This document shows positions 34,921-64,000 of a DNA stretch of 64,000 bases, one piece after another (position 1 is the stretch's first letter; each line of letters starts with the position of its first letter). The stretch is taken from positions 85,368,721 to 85,432,720 of the forward strand of contig NC_064830.1 of assembly GCF_024166365.1 (NCBI RefSeq), given 5' to 3'. Both the position numbers and the translations under genes were made by a program. The DNA is from Elephas maximus indicus (lineage: Eukaryota; Chordata; Mammalia; Proboscidea; Elephantidae). The notes below the pieces were generated by a model that worked only from the letters and a program-made list of their open reading frames with translations, did not search any database and had not been told where the DNA came from.

Positions 34921-35449
34921 TAAATAAGAACTCCTTACTGATCTTGCTGCTTCCACTCTTGGCCACCCTTGAATCCATTCTCTACAATGCTGTAATCATG
35001 AACTGATAATTTTACTATGTGCTTTAAATTATCTATCTATTATTATTTAAATTATTTCAGGACTTATCATTGCCTGGAGTCTGTACTTGAAGAGGACATT
35101 CAAGACCTTTCCTTTGCAGCCTCACTTCCTGTTAGTGATCTACATACAGGTCATTCTGTAGCTACATGTGACTTCTTAGAAACTCCGAGTAGGCTATCAA
35201 ATAAATTCAAGCCCACATGCCTAATCATAGCAGGGCAATGCCTGCAAACACGTGCAGACAAGAATGGGATGTTGTTGTTTGTTTTTTGTTGTTGTTTTGT
35301 TTTCTTCCACCATAGGGTAATGGTGGAATAAGCAGGCCCTGTGCCTGGTCCCTGTGATAAGGAGGGTTGTTTGGCTAGAGGATCTTATCTGCAGTAGCAG
35401 AGATGGAGGGGAACATGTGATTAGGATATTTGATGCCCTCCTTTGGATT

Positions 35450-37330
35450 TTTATTTTATTTTACCAGATGTCAAACTGAACATATTAGCCATACCTCTAG
35501 TAGCAAAATGTTTACCAAGTACTGACTGGATGAAGTCAGTAATTTCAATAATACTGGGTAATGTCTAGAACTTTAAAGTGGACGTGAAATGTCGTGGTGA
35601 AGCCTTGTATTGTGGCCTTAGTGTATATAGCGACATGTGTGACCTTGATTTCTATCTTGCGTATCTATAAGGCAAGAGATTCACAGAGTCCTTCCCCAGT
35701 GGTTTCAGCTCTTAAGTAATGGCCCAAAAATGTGCAGATGAGTCAATTTGTTGGCCAAGACACTTAGCACTAAGATGACTGCCTGAAGTCTGGCCAGCTG
35801 TGCTGAACCTTGTGTCCCTTCCTGTATCCTGGGCATCTTGGTTAAGGGATGGAAAGCAGCAACATTCCTCTGAGCTCCATCATTTATGATGGCGTAAATA
35901 TCATTTACACAGTCTGTGCACTTGCATTTCTGTTAACTCAGTTAAATCCCAATGGGCTCCATAGGTAGCCAAGGGGTCTGGAGAAGGGGTGGCCTCTTCT
36001 GGCACCATGGCATCTGGCAAGGGACTGAGGACATGGGAAGCCACCTACTCGTGCAGGTGGGATATGTCAAATGGCCCAGGTTCGGCTCCATCATGTATGA
36101 AGAGGGCTTCAGTACCTGTGCTTAGCTTCTAGGGTACAAAATGAGCTATAGTTTCTTGCATCAGAAGTCCATGGGTAACTTACAACCATCATAGGCAGTC
36201 CAGAGATGCCAGGGGGAATGAGAGGATATTGCTAAACACTCCACATTGAAGGAGTTTCTGAAGGCACTAATGGAAGTGTCTGATGATTTTAATTTGGATA
36301 GATTCTATGGCCATTTTTGGGAGGGGGACCCATTCAAATTGGACTGATCTGTAAATAGCTGCATTAGTGAGATACAGTAAAAATGATAAATGGAAAATAT
36401 GTTGCCTCCAGAACCCCAAAAATACTAAAAGATGTTACAAATGTATGCTTTTAATGAGTGTGTTAAACAAATCTTCTGAACGTAGAACATCATCAATGTA
36501 ATGTCACACTTGTGTTCCTGGAGAATAGTAGATGTGCCAAGTTCTTGCCTGAAAAGATTCCATGTGATGGCAAGGGTGCTGAAATACCCCATGGGTAAAC
36601 CTGGTAAAGGTGTGTCATGTCTCTTCAGAGGCGAAGGAAAACTGCAGCTGAGAGGTTGTAAAATAGGTACTGGATATAACATATTGGCCATATCTCTAGC
36701 AGCAAAATATTTACCAATTACCGATTGGATGAGGTCAGCAATTTCAATAATATTTGGTATTGGGTATGGGGGCCTTAATGGATGGGTTCACAGCATTAAG
36801 GTTGCAGTAATCCACCATAAAGTGCCATTCATTCTTTGCAGATTTAAGGACAGGCAACTTTGGGCCACTAAATGTATAATCACCCCTCCACTAGGTCTTA
36901 TATAATAAGTTTTGATTCTTGAAGGCCCTATTTTAATTTACATTGGGCCATATCAACTATTTTAACTGCAGAGTCCATGGGTCGCCATTTTGTCAAGCTA
37001 ATTTGTAAGTGCCAATGACTTAATTTTATTTTATTACTCATTAGATCAGTGCCAATGCCCATTTTGGGGAAATGGGTGCTACGATCGTAGGGAATTTAGG
37101 TAAAACAATATTTCTGATGATTAATGTAAGCCTTAACTAATTTGTGTTTTATTTTATATTCAGTAACTCCCCTAAGATTATAAGGGGTACAACATTTAAA
37201 TTTAGTGAGATCTCCAGGTATAACTATAATTTCTCCCCCAGTGTTGATTTAGTCCATGAAGGACTTAATTTGCCAATATTTAGCAGATGTTTAAAGTTAA
37301 TTCAACCTTTGTAGTAGAGGCATGATTGAA
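35450..37330 (-). mobile_element. Endogenous retrovirus pol remnant
   Basis: The minus strand carries a decayed retroviral reverse transcriptase. A NGTLWWI-like region, a GKYFAARDMANM motif, LPMGYFSTLA and a degraded YxDD-type region follow in order at 36900-36430. A block of about 100 bases covering the GKYFAA region occurs twice in the same orientation (35468-35570 and 36668-36771), so two copies or a duplication are present. Frameshifts throughout; no LTR recognised next to it. Confidence 0.65.
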
Positions 37331-37334
37331 CATG

Positions 37335-39100
37335 CAGTCAGGATTGCATGATCGAACATGCAATCAGGACGCACTGATAATTACTCGTGATTGAAATGCG
37401 AAAGTTGGAAACAGAAGGATTGGTAGTTGGAAAATATGGCCTTGGTGATAGAAACGATGCCGGGGATTGCATGATTGAATTTTGCAAGACCAACGACTTC
37501 TTCATTGCAAATACCGTTTTTCATTAACATAAACGGTGACTACTAGAAAAAAAAAAGAATACACAAGGACCTCATCAGGTGGAACACACAGGAATCTAAA
37601 CGACTACATCTGTGGAAAGAGATTATGGAAAAGCTCAGTATCATCAGTCAGAACAAGGCCAGGGGCCAACTGCGGATCAGGCCATCGACTACTAATATGC
37701 AAGCTCAAGATGAAACTGAAGAAAATTAGAACAAGTCCACGAGAGCCAAAGTAGGACCTTGAGTATATCTCACCTGAATTTTGAGACCACTTCAAGAATA
37801 GATTTGACACGTTGAACACTAATGACCGAACGCCAGAGAAGTTGTGGAATGACATCAAGGACATCATACATGAAGAAAACAAGAGGTCATTAAGAAGACA
37901 GGAGAGAAAGAAAAGACCAAAATGGATGTCAGAAGAGACTCTGAAACTTGCTCTTGAACATCGAGTAGCCAAAGCAAAAGGAAAAAATGATGAAGTAAAA
38001 GAGATGAACAGAAGATTTCTAAGGTCAGCTGGAGAAGACAAAATAAGGTATTATAATGACATGAGCAAAGACCTGGAATAGAAAATCAAAAGGGAAGAAC
38101 AAACTCAGCATTTCTTAAGCTGAAGGAACTGAAGAAAAAATTCAAGCCTCAAGTTGCAATAGTGAAGGATTCTGTGGGGAAAATATTATATGACTCAGGA
38201 AGCATCAAAAGAAGATGGAAGGAATACACAGAGCCACTATACCAAAAAGAACTGGTTGGTATTCAACCATTTCAGGAGATAACATATAGTCAGGAACCCA
38301 AGGTACTGAAGGAAGAAGTACAAGCTGCAGTGAAGGCGCTGGTGAAAAACAAGGCTCCAGAAATTGATAGAATACCAAATGAGATGTTTCAACAAATGGA
38401 TACAATGCTAGAAGTGCTCACTCGTCTATGCCAAGAAATTTGGAAGACAGCTACCTGGCCAACTGACTGGAAGAAATCCATATTTATGCCTATTCCCAAG
38501 AAAGGTGATCCAACAGAATGTGGAAATTATCAAACAATATCATTAATATCATACGCAAGCAAAATTTTGCTGAATGTCATTCAAAAGTGGCTGCAGCAGT
38601 ATACTGACAGGGAACTTCTAGAAATTCAAGCTGGATTTAGAAGAGGACATGGAACAAGGGATGTCATTGCTGGTATCAGATGGATCCTGGCTGAAAGTAG
38701 AGAACACCAGAAAGATGTTTACCTGTGTCTCATGGACTACGCTACATTCAACTGTGTGGATCGCAACAGATTATGGGACACTTAATTGTGCTCATAAGGA
38801 ATCTGTACATGGATCAAGAGGCAGTAGATAGAAAAGAACAAGGGGATACCACATGGTTAAAGTCAGGAAAGGTGTGTGTCAGGGTTGTTTCATTTCATCA
38901 TACCTATTCAATCTGTATGCTGAGCAAATAATCTGAGAAGCTGGACTATATGAAGAAGAAGGGGGCATGAGGATTGGAGGATGACTCATTAACAACCTGT
39001 GTTATGCAGATGACACAACCTTGCTTGCTGAAAGTGAAGAGGACTTGAAGCACTTACTGATGATGATCAAAGACCACTGCCTTCAGTATGAATTATACCT

Positions 39101-39135
<35 letters not shown>

Positions 39136-39785
39136 AAATCCTCACAATGACCAATAAGCAACATCAAGATAAACAGAGAAAAGATTGAGGTTGTCAAGGA
39201 TTTCATTTTACTTGGATCCACAATCAACAGCCATGGAAGCAGCAGTCAAGAAATCAAAAGATGCATTGCATTGGGCAAATCGGCTCCAAAAGACCTCTCT
39301 AAAGTGTTGAAAAGCAAAGATGTCACCTTGAGGACTAAGGTGCACTTGACCCAAGCCATGGTGTTTTCAGTCGCCTCGTATGCATGTAAAAGCTGGACAA
39401 TAAATAAGGAAGATTGAAGAAGAATTGACGCCTTTGAATTGTGGTGTTGGCGAAGAATACTGAATATACCACGAGCTGCCAAAAGAACGAACAAATCTGT
39501 CTTGGAAGAGGTACAGCCAGAATGCTCCTTATGGGATGACTACGTCTCATTACTTAGAACATGTTACCAGGAGGGATCAGTCCCTGGAGGAGGACATCAT
39601 GCTTGGTAGAGTAGAGGGTCAGCAAAAAAGAGGAAGCCCCTCAACGAGATGTACTGATGCAGTGGCTGCAACAATGGGCTCCAGCATTGCAACAACTGTG
39701 AAGATGGCACAGGACCGGGCAGTGTTTCTTTCTGTTGTGCATAGGGTTGTTATGAGTCAGGACCAACTTGAGGGCACCTAACAAC
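37335..39785 (+). mobile_element. RTE-type LINE, longest copy in window
   Basis: 37370-37740 matches the end of the RTE apurinic endonuclease domain (GKYGLGDRN, then a GANCGSGHRLLI-like block). 37810-38160 is the linker. 38162-38785 is a 207-codon open frame of the reverse transcriptase with KNKAPEIDRIPNEMFQQ, PIPKKGDPTECGNYQTISL, IQAGFRRGHGTRD and DYATFNCVD. The remainder decays, ending at 'gggcacctaacaacaacag'. A (CA)n run sits at 39104-39131. The 5' part is missing and the frame is broken in several places. Confidence 0.93.
39104..39131 (+). repeat. (CA)n microsatellite
   Basis: About 14 uninterrupted CA units inside the RTE element. Confidence 0.95.
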
Positions 39786-40263
39786 AACAGTAGCAGAGGC
39801 ACAAAAGCCAATCAGCATCCTTTCATCTTTTTCCTGCATAAATGTTTTAGTAAATTTTAGATTTTCAACTGGGTCCAATTGTAAACCTTTGTTTCTATTT
39901 ATTTTTTCCTCCTGCTGTATGCAGGCTTCTTTCTTTCCATGTTCCTACAGCCTCCCTGGAGCTTTCTCCTCATCTTTCAGACAATTGTCACAATCCCCTC
40001 CCCTGATGTTATTTAAGTACATACTTCACCTCCTTCACCAATAAGGCATAGGGTGTAAACAACACAAAGGGACCTTGTGGTTAAGGTCAAAGAGATAAAG
40101 TGAGTAACAAGATAGCATGAACTTCACTTTTCCATGCATATAACTGATCATGTAGTCAAACGGTCACAGGCGAATAAGAGTGCACCATGGCCACCTCTGT
40201 ACCTCAGGTGCAAAACAGCTTAGTGGGTGCCAGCAGCGGCTCTGGAGTCAGATCATGTTGCTT

Positions 40264-40327
40264 TATATATACATATATACATACATGTATACATACATAT
40301 ATATATATACATTTATGTGCATACACA
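40264..40327. repeat. AT/CA-rich simple repeat
   Basis: Runs of tatatacatatatacatac next to the A/T-rich tail side of the adjacent SINE. Confidence 0.8.
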
Positions 40328-40482
40328 TACCTTGTTGCTGTCGAGTCGATTCCGAAGCATAGCGACCCTAAAGGACAGAGTAGAACTGCCCCATAGGGTT
40401 TCCAAGGAGTGGCTGGTGGATTCGAACTGCGAACCTTTTGGTTAGCCACCAACCTCTTAACCACTGCGCCACCAGGGCTCCG
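40328..40482 (-). mobile_element. Afrotherian SINE upstream of LCMT1
   Basis: Antisense: 'ttgctgtcgagtcgattccg', 'tagaactgccccatagggtt', 'ttaaccactgcgccaccagg'. Its site corresponds closely to that of the SINE at 22292-22449 in arm A. Confidence 0.93.
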
Positions 40483-40859
40483 TTAGCATTATAAATCCTT
40501 CTAAATGCATCTGGGATTGACTAGATTCTGATGGCTCTGTCATTTTTTAGATTAAAAAAAAAAATCTTGGACAATTAGTAACCTTTTTACTACTAGCTCT
40601 GAATCTGGGTTAAGGATTCCCACCTGATTGGGTCATCATGAAGATCAAAGGTTTGTGTAAAGTCATTGCAATGTTCTGCGCAGAGTCAGCACTCAATAAA
40701 TATTTGTGAAATTGTTGAGTTGGATCCCCGACTGAGTGTTACATCTGTTTCCTCCTGCTGTATTCTCTTGTCTTCACCCCAATACTGCGGATTTTGCCCA
40801 CTCTCCGGCCTGAGTTAGTTATTAAAATTCCCAACCAGCAAGAGCACGCTACTAGGCTT

Positions 40860-62323
<21,464 letters not shown>

Positions 62324-62329
62324 GCAAGT
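62324..62329 (+). other. LCMT1: GC splice donor after LCMT1 exon 5
   Basis: AG|GCAAGT again. Homology to the known protein ends at this point, with no usable GT nearby except gtatcc five bases on, which would break the frame match. Confidence 0.8.
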
Positions 62330-62945
62330 ATCCTTAACCTAGCTACTACAGTATGAACTATATGGGTGTTTTTGCCTCCCTTCCACCTTCTTTTTAAAAA
62401 TGATGTGTAGGCATGCACGTATGTGTGATGTTACACAGCGTATACTTCTGCTGATACGTATATATACTTGTATCTTGGCCACTATGAAAGAATTAAGAAT
62501 TTTTTTTTTTTTTGTATGACTCTCCTTAGTTACCCATAGGTCACCAATCTTAATTCTTTTTTTCTGTTTGTTTAAGAATTTGAATTAGTTGCTGATATTT
62601 TAAAACCAGAGATATCTCATGAAATGTTGATTTCCACGTTTCATTGAAAAACAGTAGACCCTGTTTCCTACATGGCAATTATTGAGTAGTGGTTGCCTTA
62701 TTTAGAGGGGTCATTCATTTTACATTTGGCTGTATACCCGCCATTCTCAGTTGTCTTATACCTGACCTACTTCATTTGTTTATGTTATGTTATTGGCCCT
62801 TTCAAGCAATTTTTCTTCCCAGTTTTTTCCCTCAACATTTAATTATGAAAAACTTTAAACATACAGAAAAGTTTAAGGAATTTTAAGGCAAACACCCATG
62901 TAACCGCCACCTAGATGTTTCCTATATTGCCTTTATTACATCTAT
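62330..62945 (+). other. LCMT1 intron 5, no feature recognised
   Basis: AT-rich, with a T run near 62500. 62830-62940 looks like an old LINE 3' fragment. Confidence 0.45.
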
Positions 62946-63158
62946 TCAGGCCCCCGGGTGGTACAGTTAAGTGCTCAGCTGCTAACCAAAAGGTATGCAT
63001 TCCAGACCTACCCAGATGCACCTTGGAAGAAAAGCTTGGCAATGTTTCTAAAAGATTACAGCCATGAAAACCCTAGGAAGCACAGTTCTACTCTGAAACA
63101 TACAAGGTCGCCATGAGTCAGAATTGACTCGATGGCACCTGGTTTGTTTTTGGTCTTA
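62946..63158 (+). mobile_element. Afrotherian SINE, longer variant, in LCMT1 intron 5
   Basis: 'cccccgggtggtacagttaa', 'gaagaaaagcttggcaatgt', 'cagaattgactcgatggcac'. Confidence 0.9.
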
Positions 63159-63424
63159 TCAATCTGTTCATGCCTTTATCCATCCATCAGACCAATTATT
63201 TTTTGGATATATTTCAGAGTCATTTGCAGACATTACTACATTTAATCAGCTAAACACTTAAGGGTGTGTATCTTTCACTAGAATTCAGTATTTGTCTACA
63301 GTTTGCTTTTTTTGTAAAATTTATACACAATAAAGTGAACAAATCTTAAGTGTTGGTGAGTTTTGCAAAATGCATACATCTCTGTAAAACAAACCTTTTT
63401 CAAGATGTCTAAAGAGTATCCACC

Positions 63425-63754
63425 TCAACAGAAACCATTCCCAAAGCCAACTCTTCAGACAGGGATTGGACTGGACTATAGGGTAGAAAATGATACTGGT
63501 GAGGAGTGAGCTTCTTGGTTCAAGCGGACACATGAGACTATGTGGGCAGCTCTTGACTGGAAGGGAGATGAGAAGACAGAGGGGGACAGAAACTGGCTTA
63601 ATGGACACGGAAATAGAGTGTGTAGAGAAGTGTGCTGTCTCATTAGGGGGAGAGCAGCTAGGAGTATGTAGCAAAAGGCGTATATAAATTTTTGTATGAG
63701 AAACTGACCTGATTTGTAAATTTTCACTTAAAGCAGAATAAAAAAAAAAAAAAA
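63425..63754 (+). mobile_element. Poly(A)-tailed retroposon, third copy
   Basis: Target duplication aaagagtatccacc at 63411-63424 and 63755-63768. The body matches the 3' part of 10641-11276, 5'-truncated at the point equivalent to about 10955. Confidence 0.92.
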
Positions 63755-63768
63755 AAAGAGTATCCACC

Positions 63769-64000
63769 CATACTTTGATTAAAATAAAATCAAGAGATTT
63801 ATTGACAGTAAAGAGACAGCTCAAGTCGGGAGGAGACTGAATTTCATGTAGTGAAATCCAGGACTTCAAAATGGCTATATTACAGTGACATTTTATAAGG
63901 AGGGGACAAAGAACATGAAGTACAGTACTTGGTTAGTATTTATAAACTTAGATTATCAAAAAACATTACTTGATTGGTAGTAGATTATTGTAAGGCGGGA
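63769..64000. other. Unassigned sequence at window end
   Basis: Inside LCMT1 intron 5 if the gene continues rightward. No feature seen. Confidence 0.4.

Noticed and set aside
35017-35331. 104-codon plus-strand frame
   Set aside because: No recognisable similarity; it ends in T/G-rich simple sequence.
38162-38785. 207-codon reverse transcriptase frame as a host gene
   Set aside because: It is a piece of an RTE LINE whose remaining parts are broken; no host function is implied.

Overview
The window is nuclear DNA from a placental mammal, most likely an afrotherian and probably an elephant. Three things point to this: many copies of the tRNA-derived Afrotherian SINE (a 'gagccctggtggcgcagtggttaa' type head in either orientation), RTE-type LINE copies that share the same 'ggcacctaacaacaac' 3' end, and abundant old L1, L2 and MIR. 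Gene density is low. The protein-coding content is the 5' half of one conventional spliced gene, one intact intronless retrogene-like ORF, and several pseudogenes.

Layout. (1) 0-2.1 kb: a minus-strand intronless 569-codon ORF derived from TRIP11 (GMAP-210), with a CpG-rich 5' flank. (2) About 5.0-22.8 kb: an inverted, decayed copy of the LCMT1 promoter, exons 1-3 and introns (arm A, minus strand). It was later interrupted by a SYT14 processed pseudogene, L1, RTE and SINE insertions. (3) About 22.8-39.9 kb: a spacer of old L1, a GC-rich tandem-monomer block, a second and clearly dead TRIP11 retrocopy, two RTE elements (one with a 5' inversion) and antisense endogenous-retrovirus pol remnants. 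(4) About 39.9-64 kb: the functional LCMT1 gene (arm B, plus strand), with CpG promoter and exons 1-5. The gene runs off the right edge after codon 155 of roughly 334.

The main structural result is that arms A and B are homologous along nearly their whole length in opposite orientation, at about 75-80% identity by eye, through promoter, exons and introns. LCMT1 therefore has a large diverged inverted segmental duplicate 20 kb upstream, and the two promoter copies face away from each other. Comparing the arms shows which insertions are arm-specific. It also suggests that the GC-AG donor of LCMT1 intron 2 was once a normal GT donor.

LCMT1 encodes the methyltransferase that carboxyl-methylates the C-terminal leucine of the PP2A catalytic subunit. 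The TRIP11-derived ORF keeps a shortened N-terminal membrane-curvature-sensor-like start, parts of the coiled coil, and the Arf-binding GRAB region of a Golgi tether. I see no functional link between the two loci beyond position. All alignments were done by eye from the sequence and from memory of the protein families; no database search was run.
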